Source of the DNA: an uncultured Lachnospiraceae bacterium
GTDB lineage: Bacteria; Bacillota; Clostridia; Lachnospirales; Lachnospiraceae
NCBI GenBank assembly: GCA_900554925.1
Contig: USJG01000146.1
Span: 1-5,902, forward strand
Direction of reading: 5' to 3'
DNA length: 5,902 nucleotides
The translations under genes and the position numbers were made by a program. Below the pieces are notes generated by a model, which saw only the letters and a list, made by a program, of their open reading frames with translations, searched no databases and was not told where the DNA came from. Positions 1 through 4,352 of this stretch are shown here, piece after piece. Position 1 is the stretch's first letter; the number at the start of each line of letters is the position of its first letter.

Positions 1-1
1 A

Positions 2-61
2 TGTTCCGAAAAGTCCGCTATGAGCCTGGATGGCGAATTGCGGATGGTTGCGTCCGGATAA
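2..61 (+). CDS. 3' end of an unidentified ORF inside the left repeat (partial, possible transposase)
   Basis: Frame 2 reads CSEKSAMSLDGELRMVASG and then TAA at 59-61. The same tail, with a single Leu-to-Pro change, is found on the opposite strand at the right edge of the window. Better conservation of this part than of the DNA after the stop fits a real coding end. The protein family cannot be named from 19 residues. A transposase is the natural guess because the sequence is repeated and ends near a sharp repeat boundary, but this is inference. The gene continues beyond the left edge. Confidence 0.5.
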   Translation, partial: CSEKSAMSLDGELRMVASG

Positions 62-173
62 ACAGGCTTCCTTAAGAACATTTAGAAAATCCATTTTCAG
101 AAACTGACAGCGTGCAATTCTTTTTGTGCAATCTGACAAGAGCACTTTCTAAAAGCATCTTTGACACCCGAAT
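8..173 (+). repeat. Left copy of a long inverted repeat (probable insertion-sequence end)
   Basis: This segment matches the reverse complement of 5736-5902 with 10 mismatches and one single-base gap, about 93% identity by hand alignment. The first 54 bases contain the 3' end of an ORF and carry only one mismatch. The remaining roughly 112 bases after the stop codon carry nine mismatches and the gap. Similarity stops abruptly after TTGACACCCGAAT at 161-173, as expected at the end of an inserted element. The inner part has two direct TGCAAT copies (114-119 and 127-132). I infer the 3' end of an insertion sequence of unidentified family. A multicopy 3' UTR or other dispersed repeat is possible. 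No target-site duplication can be checked because the far end lies outside the window. Confidence 0.8.
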
Positions 174-189
174 TATAATAGAAAAGAAT
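161..189 (+). promoter_or_regulatory. Possible outward hybrid promoter for ogt at the repeat edge
   Basis: A perfect TTGACA lies at 161-166, inside the last 13 bp of the left repeat. Seventeen bases downstream, in unique DNA, is AAGAAT (184-189), which matches four of six positions of TATAAT. A perfect TATAAT also sits at 174-179, straddling the repeat boundary, but it is only 7 bp from TTGACA and has no good -35 of its own. Either arrangement would give a short leader before the ogt start at 216. Outward -35 elements in insertion-sequence ends that pair with a chance -10 are well known. Activity here is unproven. Confidence 0.3.
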
Positions 190-215
190 TTAAACAGGGC
201 AGGTAAAATTTATAA

Positions 216-767
216 ATGAAAAACCAAATGATGAATCATAAATGCCATTTACATACACCTATAGGAACTGTATGCATTGAAGCTGATGAAGAAGCCATTA
301 CCGCCTTATATTTTGACAGGGAATATAAGCAGCAGTATGATTTAGCAAAAGCTGGAGACGGTGCGGCGGAATCTGCCGGACAAAAGGAAGCCTTTAATGA
401 GACAGTTTTTTTGGAAAAACCGGAGACAGATTTGCTTCAAAAAGCCGGAAACCAACTGATAGAGTATTTTCAGGGGAAAAGAAAGGTATTTGACCTGCCT
501 CTTAAACCGTCGGGGACAGAATTTCAGAAAAAGGTCTGGAAAGCGCTTTGCAGCATCCCCTATGGACAGACCAGAAGCTATGGAGAGATCGCTGAGCAGA
601 TTGGTAATCCCAGGGCGTGCCGGGCAATAGGGGGAGCAAATAACAAAAATCCTGTTATGATTTTTATTCCCTGCCATCGGGTAATCGGGGCAGACGGTTC
701 GCTGGTAGGTTTTGGCGGCGGCCTTTACGCCAAAAAATATATGTTGGATTTGGAGAGAGGAAAATAG
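216..767 (+). CDS. ogt: Methylated-DNA--[protein]-cysteine S-methyltransferase (Ogt/MGMT type)
   Basis: This is a suicide DNA-repair protein that transfers the alkyl group from O6-alkylguanine (or O4-alkylthymine) in DNA to its own cysteine. The 183-residue product has the hallmark IPCHRV at 151-156 with acceptor Cys153. Counting from human MGMT, the expected partners are all in register: Tyr122 (in SYGE), arginine finger Arg136 (in ACRAIGGA), Asn145 (in NKNP), His154 and Glu180. Residues 1 to about 90 form the variable N-terminal domain, with a charged, probably disordered stretch at about 43-70. The winged-helix DNA-binding and active-site domain spans about 98-180. It lacks the Ada N-terminal regulatory domain. 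The SD (AGG at 201-203) is weak and 12 bases from the ATG at 216; in-frame ATGs at 228 and 231 are alternatives. It stands alone, just inside the left repeat. Confidence 0.95.
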   Translation: MKNQMMNHKCHLHTPIGTVCIEADEEAITALYFDREYKQQYDLAKAGDGAAESAGQKEAFNETVFLEKPETDLLQKAGNQLIEYFQGKRKVFDLPLKPSGTEFQKKVWKALCSIPYGQTRSYGEIAEQIGNPRACRAIGGANNKNPVMIFIPCHRVIGADGSLVGFGGGLYAKKYMLDLERGK

Positions 768-780
768 ATATGTAGATAAG

Positions 781-918
781 GATTTGCCGGGTTTTATGGA
801 TTCCACGCCTTTAAAAAAGGATTCCTCTACCATATCCAAAGAGATCCGTAAGCACAGGATGTTTAAGGAAGGCAGCCACTACAATCTTAAAAATAACTGT
901 TCCCTTCTTTCCTCCTGC
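781..918 (+). pseudogene. Relic of an IS30-family transposase N-terminus
   Basis: In the frame of 781 the translation contains KDSSTISKEIRKHR at 817-858, followed by MFKEGSHYNLKNNCSLLSSC. This resembles the N-terminal helix-turn-helix of IS30-family transposases, where a KDxxTISKEI(R/K)xHR helix is followed by a cysteine-containing stretch. Family members run well over 300 residues with a DDE catalytic domain. Only about 45 residues remain, with no start codon or SD of their own and no DDE part, because the sequence runs into the toxin gene on the other strand. The upstream helix seems lost (GFMDSTPL replaces the usual IAxxLG-type segment). It is best read as a broken remnant. The family call rests on remembered motif similarity. 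Confidence 0.55.
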
Positions 919-967
919 CGCCATGACAAGTTTATTAGCTGGACTTTTTATGGCCTGATGCTTCACG

Positions 968-1279
968 TTATAATTTGTCTTTGTAATTTTCTAACTGATG
1001 AAAGATTCCAAGTACATATACGACATCACCCTCCATCCGAAAAATCAAAATATAGTCCATATCCTTCACTACAGCTTCTTTATACCCTTTGCTCTTGAGA
1101 AAAGGATCTCTACAATCTGCAAATTGGTACGGATTATCCTCCAAACGGTCATACAACTGTTCAATATCATCCAGCAAATGTCTCGCTGCCTGTTCATTCC
1201 TAAATTTATACAGAATATAATTTACCAGTTGTTCAAGTAATTGTTCTGCCCTTTCAGTAATCATAAGTCTATAAGCCAT
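968..1279 (-). CDS. RelE/ParE-family type II toxin
   Basis: The predicted 103-residue toxin has the RelE/ParE fold pattern. It has an N-terminal strand (YRLMITERAEQLL), two helices (about 9-27 and 30-47, with AARHLLDDIEQLYDRLEDNP), then the basic core LKSKGYKEAVVKDMDYILIF at 61-80 and the last strand VVYVLGIFHQLENY at 87-99. RelE-type members cleave mRNA at the ribosome and ParE-type members poison gyrase. The sequence alone does not decide which applies. The length is typical. The ATG at 1279-1277 overlaps the end of the upstream antitoxin gene by 11 bp and has only a weak GGGA-like SD, suggesting translational coupling. No clear terminator follows before the IS30 relic. Confidence 0.85.
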   Translation of the reverse strand: MAYRLMITERAEQLLEQLVNYILYKFRNEQAARHLLDDIEQLYDRLEDNPYQFADCRDPFLKSKGYKEAVVKDMDYILIFRMEGDVVYVLGIFHQLENYKDKL

Positions 1280-1529
1280 ATTTTTCCCGCATAGAACCTA
1301 AAGAACTTCTTGCATCTTTTGTTCTTCCTTCTGTAATTTGCTGTTCAGATATCTCAAGTTCTCTATAAACATTAAGTCTACGCATCGTCTTTTCGTAGTT
1401 CTCCATGCTCATGATAACCATATCTCCATATCCGTTTTTGGTTATATAAATTGGTTCTTCCGATTTGTGACACATTTCTGAAATTTCTGAGGTATTTTTT
1501 AAGTCTTTAATTGGAATAATCTGTGGCAT
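1269..1529 (-). CDS. Phd/YefM-family antitoxin
   Basis: This 86-residue antitoxin is first in the toxin-antitoxin operon and should neutralise the RelE/ParE toxin while repressing its own promoter. The N-terminal half fits the Phd/YefM fold: MPQIIPIKDLKNTSEISEMC, then a strand with EEPIYITKNGYGDMVIMS and MENYEKTMRRL (about 24-54). The acidic and polar C-terminal tail (about 55-86) is the usual toxin-wrapping region. I chose the ATG at 1529 because AAGGAGG (minus strand, 1544-1538) sits 8 bases upstream. The in-frame GTG at 1538 lies inside that SD and is unlikely to be the start. Its TAG overlaps the toxin start by 11 bp, the standard antitoxin-first order. Confidence 0.87.
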   Translation of the reverse strand: MPQIIPIKDLKNTSEISEMCHKSEEPIYITKNGYGDMVIMSMENYEKTMRRLNVYRELEISEQQITEGRTKDARSSLGSMREKYGL

Positions 1530-1537
1530 AATATGCA

Positions 1538-1544
1538 CCTCCTT
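1538..1544 (-). promoter_or_regulatory. Antitoxin ribosome binding site
   Basis: AAGGAGG on the minus strand is followed by 8 bases and ATG at 1529. It decides the antitoxin start, since the longer GTG alternative at 1538 overlaps the SD itself. Confidence 0.85.
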
Positions 1545-1584
1545 AACTATGGGTTAATTATACCATTATTATTCCATTTTTCAA
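1543..1584 (-). promoter_or_regulatory. Promoter and possible autoregulatory operator of the toxin-antitoxin operon
   Basis: On the minus strand TTGAAA (1584-1579), a 16-base spacer and a perfect TATAAT (1562-1557) form a good sigma-A type promoter about 28 bases upstream of the antitoxin start. Immediately downstream of the -10, an inverted repeat TTAAC-TATGG-GTTAA (1543-1557, plus-strand reading) touches the -10 on one side and the SD on the other. This is a plausible site for repression by the antitoxin or toxin-antitoxin complex. The promoter is read directly; the operator role is inferred. Confidence 0.65.
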
Positions 1585-1657
1585 TCAGTTATTTATTACA
1601 AATTTTTCCTTCAGAATACCAATACATTTCTGAGAAAGAATTATTTCAGATATACCG

Positions 1658-1686
1658 TTTTCAGTTATGTGGATTTGTTGTACAAT
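1658..1686 (+). promoter_or_regulatory. Candidate promoter of the ykgJ-crp operon
   Basis: TTTTCA (1658-1663), a 17-base spacer and TACAAT (1681-1686) make a fair promoter (4/6 and 5/6 to consensus) about 80 bases upstream of the cysteine-cluster gene. The -10 lies within an imperfect 14-bp palindrome, TTGTTGTACAATAA (1675-1688), centred on a perfect TTGTACAA. A dyad over the -10 would suit repression, possibly by the Crp/Fnr regulator encoded downstream. That link is a guess. Confidence 0.4.
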
Positions 1687-1712
1687 AAAAAGGGCTGACC
1701 CGGCGGCCAGCC
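1682..1712 (-). terminator. GC-rich stem-loop: minus-strand terminator or 5' leader hairpin
   Basis: GGCTG (1693-1697) pairs with CAGCC (1708-1712). After an A/C mismatch, CC (1699-1700) pairs with GG (1706-1707). Read on the minus strand, the stem is followed by CTTTTTATTGT, the form of a rho-independent terminator. Read on the plus strand there is no U-tract, and the stem would begin almost at the predicted start of the ykgJ-crp transcript, acting as a 5' leader hairpin. No minus-strand gene lies directly upstream of it, so its role is unclear. Confidence 0.45.
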
Positions 1713-1765
1713 TTGAGAGAATTGTGAAAGAGAATTTCTTAAGAGGACTGTAAGCGGTAAAATAT

Positions 1766-2425
1766 ATGGAGCGTGAAATTGATTTAAAACAGGTATCAGA
1801 TGGAAAGCTTTATCAGGCAAATGATATGGTGAAGGCAGGCTGCAACGATTGTGCAGGCTGCTCTTTGTGCTGTCGCGAAATGGGAAATTCTATTATTCTT
1901 GATCCCTATGATATTTACCACATGACAAAGGGACTGAATATGGGCTTTGAGGAATTGATGATAAATAAGATCGAGCTGAACGTGGTGGATGGAATTATTC
2001 AGCCGAACTTAAAAATGCAGGAAGGAAAGGACTGCTGCGGGTTTTTAAGTGAAGAAGGAAGATGTACTATCCATGCTTTCAGGCCGGGTTTTTGCAGGAT
2101 GTTTCCCTTAGGAAGAATTTATGAAGAAAATGATTTTCATTATTTTTTGCAGATATACGAATGCCCTTACCCGAATAAGACGAAGATAAAACTGAAAAAA
2201 TGGCTGGAAATACCACAGCTATCTAAATACGAAAGTTATATCAGGAGGTGGCATTATTTTTTGAAGGATGTGCAGAAAATTTTAAGGGAAACAGAAAATG
2301 ATGCAGTTGTGAAAAATCTGAATTTGTTTTTGCTGAAGCATTTTTATATAAAACCTTATGAAACAGAAAAAGATTTCTTTGAACAGTTTGAAGAGCGGTT
2401 AGGAGAGGCAAAAGAGATTATATGA
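1766..2425 (+). CDS. YkgJ-family cysteine-cluster protein
   Basis: This 219-residue soluble protein belongs to the YkgJ (UPF0153-like) family, thought to bind metal (zinc or an iron-sulfur centre); its biochemical role is not established. The cluster is visible as C26-x2-C29-x2-C32-x2-C35-C36, then C90-C91, GRC100TIH and the signature RPGFC110RMFP at 106-114, with a further C133 in YEC. The C-terminal third (about 145-219) is helical and charged. There is no signal peptide or membrane segment. The ATG at 1766 is preceded by an in-frame TAA at 1751 and only a weak SD (GCGGT), so initiation may be modest; the conserved start of the protein supports this codon. The stop overlaps the next start as ATGA, so this gene and the Crp/Fnr regulator form one coupled operon. 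Confidence 0.85.
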   Translation: MEREIDLKQVSDGKLYQANDMVKAGCNDCAGCSLCCREMGNSIILDPYDIYHMTKGLNMGFEELMINKIELNVVDGIIQPNLKMQEGKDCCGFLSEEGRCTIHAFRPGFCRMFPLGRIYEENDFHYFLQIYECPYPNKTKIKLKKWLEIPQLSKYESYIRRWHYFLKDVQKILRETENDAVVKNLNLFLLKHFYIKPYETEKDFFEQFEERLGEAKEII

Positions 2426-3093
2426 AAAAACTGGAACAGTCCAAATTATTTCAGACGATTACAAGGGAGGAAATGGAGCGTATTTTAAAGTGCTCTAAAT
2501 CCGTAATGAAAAAATATCCTGCAGGAGCCTATATTTTTGAACAGGAGGGAGTTCCCTCTAAATTATTTTTGCTGCTGGAAGGACAGGTGCAGATCTGTAA
2601 GGATTTTACTTCCGGGAAAAGAGATGTACTGTATCTGGTTGAAGAGGGAAGTGTTTTTGGAGAGATTTTTCTGTTCGGGGATAGAAGGAGGTACTGGTAT
2701 GATGCGCTTGCAGTGACGGATGTTACTGTGTTGGAGATGCCATGGGATTTCTTTTATCATTTTTGCTCCAATGCCTGCGATCATCACAAGCAGTTGACCC
2801 AGAATATGCTGGAAATCCTTTCGGAAGACAATTTTAAGATTACAAGAAAGCTGCATATTGTCAGCACATCTTCCCTTCGTGAGAGAATTGCCATCTGGTT
2901 AATTGACGCCATGGATGAAAAGGGTAATGTACAGTTGCAGATGAACAGAGAGCAGTTGGCAGACTTTTTAGGTGTTGCCAGACCTTCTTTGTCCAGAGAG
3001 CTTATGCGTATGCAAAAGGACGGACTTATTATGGTTGACAGAAAGATGATCAAAATATGTGACAGGGACGCCTTGGAGTTTTTGTTTTTATAG
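2422..3093 (+). CDS. Crp/Fnr-family transcriptional regulator
   Basis: This 223-residue regulator has an N-terminal cyclic-nucleotide-binding-like beta-barrel (about 10-115; LLEGQVQICKDF at 51-62, then GSVFGEIFLFGD at 76-87). A dimerisation helix follows (about 118-150), then a C-terminal winged helix (about 155-215) with NREQLADFLGVARPSLSREL at 175-194. Glu81 aligns with CRP Glu72, but the Arg-Ser pair that binds cAMP is replaced by aromatic residues (YWY, 91-93), so cAMP is unlikely to be the ligand. The N-terminal cysteine cluster of FNR is absent; cysteines occur at 24, 59, 115, 119 and 213. In the recognition helix CRP's R-E-x3-R becomes R187-P-x3-R192, predicting a half-site other than TGTGA. 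Start is fixed by the 4-bp ATGA overlap with the cysteine-cluster gene. Ligand and regulon are unknown. Confidence 0.9.
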   Translation: MKKLEQSKLFQTITREEMERILKCSKSVMKKYPAGAYIFEQEGVPSKLFLLLEGQVQICKDFTSGKRDVLYLVEEGSVFGEIFLFGDRRRYWYDALAVTDVTVLEMPWDFFYHFCSNACDHHKQLTQNMLEILSEDNFKITRKLHIVSTSSLRERIAIWLIDAMDEKGNVQLQMNREQLADFLGVARPSLSRELMRMQKDGLIMVDRKMIKICDRDALEFLFL

Positions 3094-3122
3094 AGAATGT
3101 GTATACCACATCTCTCTATTTT
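3092..3122 (+). terminator. Probable terminator of the ykgJ-crp operon
   Basis: AGAGAATGTG (3092-3101), overlapping the stop codon, pairs with CACAT-(bulged C)-TCTCT (3107-3117) around the loop TATAC. This is a 10-bp stem with one bulge, followed by ATTTTG. The U-tract is short and the stem AT-rich, so termination may be partial. Confidence 0.5.
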
Positions 3123-3222
3123 GGATGAAAAATTCTTTAAGATTGTGCAAAATAAATTGCATTATGCAGCACATGGGCATACAGCGGCAGAAGTAATATA
3201 TGAGCGTGTAGATGCTGAGAAA
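3118..3222 (+). pseudogene. Relic of a RhuM-family (virulence RhuM-like) protein
   Basis: The frame containing 3124 reads LDEKFFKIVQNKLHYAAHGH and continues TAAEVIYERVDAEK before running out at LL-TAA (3229-3231). The pattern FFxxVQNKxHxAxxGxTAAExIYxRxDAxK is the conserved central block of RhuM-family proteins, which are often found near restriction-modification and other mobile loci. Intact members run to about 300 residues or more, so only about 35 residues survive. There is no SD; the only upstream ATG (3097) lies inside the terminator stem of the preceding gene. It is a scar of a deleted or degraded gene. The similarity is recalled from family motifs and not computed. Confidence 0.65.
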
Positions 3223-3285
3223 CTATTATAAATACTGACTTTTTTATACAAAGCGACGACTTTAAAGCGGTAGGGGGTGCTAATT

Positions 3286-3720
3286 ATGATAAGAGAAATA
3301 ACACAAAATGATTTTAAAGGGCTATTAACCTTATATATGCAATTACACGAAAATTCAATGCCAGACCAAACCGACGAAATAATGAATTTATGGAATAGAA
3401 TTGTTAATGACAAAGACCACCATATAATTGTTGCAGAAGAAAACGGACAGATTGTATCGTCTTGTGTATGTGTTATTATTCCTAATCTGACACATAATCA
3501 GCAACCATATGCTTTTATTGAAAATGTGATAACAGATGTAAATTATAGAAATAAAGGATTGGCCACTCAATGTCTAAATTTTGCAAAAGAAATTGCGGTA
3601 AAAGAAAATTGCTATAAATTGATGCTATTAACAGGTTCTAAAAAAGAAAGCACTTTGAACTTTTACCGGAAAGCGGGATATAACAGCGAGGATAAAACAG
3701 CATTTATTCAATGGGTTTAG
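3286..3720 (+). CDS. GNAT-family N-acetyltransferase
   Basis: This predicted 144-residue acetyl-CoA-dependent N-acetyltransferase has a substrate that cannot be deduced. GNAT landmarks are present in order: an N-terminal strand and helix MIREITQNDFKGLLTLYMQL, strand HHIIVAEENGQIVSS (45-59), strand AFIENVITDVNYR (76-88), the pyrophosphate-binding loop R88-NKGLA-T94 (the family Q/RxxGxG/A motif), helix 3 (95-107), strand KLMLLTG (111-117) and the C-terminal FYRKAGY (126-132). I chose ATG 3286 because AGGGGG (3272-3277) is 8 bases upstream; an in-frame GTG at 3277 lies inside that SD. The gene appears AT-rich, with many ATA, TTA and AAT codons, compared with ogt and the transporter. With the RhuM relic just upstream, this fits acquisition by transfer. 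It is apparently monocistronic. Confidence 0.88.
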   Translation: MIREITQNDFKGLLTLYMQLHENSMPDQTDEIMNLWNRIVNDKDHHIIVAEENGQIVSSCVCVIIPNLTHNQQPYAFIENVITDVNYRNKGLATQCLNFAKEIAVKENCYKLMLLTGSKKESTLNFYRKAGYNSEDKTAFIQWV

Positions 3721-3890
3721 AAATATAAATCTCATAATCTGAATGAATAGTATTTCACTTTGAAATGTTACATGGATATGATAATATAGTCCTGTGCTTA
3801 CGTTTATTGCTTTGTTTGTGGTGCTAAAATGGGATTGGAAAGTAAACCACATAGATGGGGTAATTTTATGGCTATAAATTTTCTAAAATT

Positions 3891-3904
3891 GTAACCAAGG
3901 TTAC
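3891..3904. promoter_or_regulatory. Perfect palindrome GTAACC-AA-GGTTAC, candidate operator
   Basis: This 14-bp dyad has GTAAC half-sites separated by four bases, the size and form of a Crp/Fnr-type operator. It lies about 115 bp upstream of the glycyl radical gene start. The recognition helix of the nearby Crp/Fnr protein differs from CRP and FNR, so a non-canonical half-site is expected. The pairing is a hypothesis only. Confidence 0.5.
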
Positions 3905-3907
3905 GGA

Positions 3908-3923
3908 TTTTCTTGCAAGAAAA
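3908..3923. promoter_or_regulatory. Perfect 16-bp palindrome TTTTCTTGCAAGAAAA
   Basis: This uninterrupted palindrome begins 3 bp after the preceding one. With no loop it is a poor RNA hairpin, so a protein-binding operator is more likely. It includes TTGCAA (3913-3918), a possible -35, though no -10 at 16-18 bp spacing is convincing. Confidence 0.45.
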
Positions 3924-4019
3924 CAGTAAGATGTAATCACAAAGAACAAATAAGCGCTTTACTATTAAAAACGAAACAAAAATTAAGTGTAGAGAAGGAA
4001 AACGAGAGGAGAGATTATT

Positions 4020-4265
4020 ATGTCAAATGTAAATGCAGCACAGGTAGATAACCTGGTAAATCTTTTAGACGGATATGCAGGAAAGGGCGGACATCACTTA
4101 AATGTCAATGTGTTAAACAGAGATACACTTTTAGATGCCCAGAAGCATCCTGAAAAATATCCTCAGCTTACAATTCGTGTGTCCGGTTATGCGGTTAACT
4201 TTATTAAATTAACGCCGGAGCAGCAGGCAGATGTTATTTCCAGAACATTCCATGAGGCAATATAA
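4020..4265 (+). CDS. grcA: Autonomous glycyl radical protein (GrcA/YfiD-like, minimal form)
   Basis: This 81-residue protein consists almost only of the C-terminal glycyl-radical domain of pyruvate formate-lyase. It has HHLNVNVLNRDTLLDA (25-40), PEKYPQL (44-50), the radical loop R53-VSGYA-V59 with radical Gly56, and the closing LTPEQQADVISRTFHEAI (64-81). In E. coli, YfiD/GrcA substitutes for the oxygen-cleaved C-terminus of PFL and restores activity after reactivation by PFL-activating enzyme; the same role is inferred here. E. coli GrcA is about 127 residues and PFL about 760, so this lacks the YfiD N-terminal extension and the PFL barrel with its catalytic cysteines. It is not just a broken pfl end: it has its own AGGAG SD (4007-4011, 8 bases from ATG), a palindrome-rich upstream region and its own terminator. 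Confidence 0.88.
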   Translation: MSNVNAAQVDNLVNLLDGYAGKGGHHLNVNVLNRDTLLDAQKHPEKYPQLTIRVSGYAVNFIKLTPEQQADVISRTFHEAI

Positions 4266-4270
4266 GAATC

Positions 4271-4285
4271 CGTAATTTAATTACG
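4271..4285. repeat. Short palindrome CGTAATTTAATTACG after grcA
   Basis: Seven-base arms around a single T lie 5 bases after the grcA stop codon and 5 bases before the terminator stem. It is AT-rich and would make a weak hairpin. It could be a decayed second terminator arm or a protein site; no function can be assigned. Confidence 0.35.
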
Positions 4286-4290
4286 CACTG

Positions 4291-4320
4291 AAAATGACGC
4301 AGCATTTGCTGCGTCATTTT
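4291..4320 (+). terminator. Strong bidirectional rho-independent terminator
   Basis: AAAATGACGCAGC (4291-4303) and GCTGCGTCATTTT (4308-4320) form a perfect 13-bp stem with an ATTT loop. A/T runs at the stem base give a U-tract in either direction. It separates the convergent grcA (+) and transporter (-) genes and should terminate both transcripts. Confidence 0.9.
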
Positions 4321-4352
4321 CATATTTCATAAGACATTTATCAGGCTGGCGT

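Larger units (their letters stand above)
3721..4019 (+). other. Intergenic region of about 300 bp, regulatory in its right half
   Basis: No credible gene is seen. The left part (3721-3890) is AT-rich with stops in all frames; a short open stretch reading CFVCGAKMGLESK is not recognisable. The right part holds two neighbouring perfect palindromes (3891-3904 and 3908-3923), an 8-bp AAGCGCTT palindrome (3952-3959) and the SD of the glycyl radical gene (AGGAG, 4007-4011). No promoter with both consensus boxes at good spacing is visible. TACTAT at 3960-3965 is a weak -10 candidate that would place a start site about 45 bases before the gene. Confidence 0.6.

Noticed and set aside
8..173. CRISPR array or riboswitch as explanation of the terminal repeats
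   Set aside because: There are only two copies, far apart and inverted, with a coding tail and a sharp boundary; no short repeat-spacer pattern or recognisable aptamer.
161..179. TTGACA and TATAAT at the left repeat edge as a single classical promoter
   Set aside because: The two boxes are only 7 bp apart; only the alternative with AAGAAT at 17 bp, or TATAAT alone, is considered.
342..839. 165-residue open frame on the minus strand opposite ogt
   Set aside because: It lies antisense to an unmistakable methyltransferase gene and has no recognisable motif or good SD.
998..1240. 80-residue plus-strand open frame opposite the toxin
   Set aside because: It is antisense to a well-supported toxin gene within a consistent toxin-antitoxin operon, with no family features.
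1530..1538. Longer antitoxin start at GTG 1538
   Set aside because: The GTG is part of the AAGGAGGTG ribosome binding site; the ATG at 1529 has ideal spacing.
2563..3053. Minus-strand open frames opposite the Crp/Fnr gene
   Set aside because: They are antisense shadows of a gene with clear domain structure and have no SD or motifs.
3277..3285. Longer GNAT start at GTG 3277
   Set aside because: It overlaps the AGGGGG SD that is correctly spaced for ATG 3286.
3628..3852. 74-residue minus-strand open frame over the GNAT end and following gap
   Set aside because: It has low-complexity AT-rich composition, overlaps the GNAT gene and has no recognisable family.
3800..3889. Plus-strand stretch reading CFVCGAKMGLESK and ending at TAA before the palindromes
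   Set aside because: It has one CxxC but no start signal, no SD and no family I recognise; too short to claim as a gene relic.
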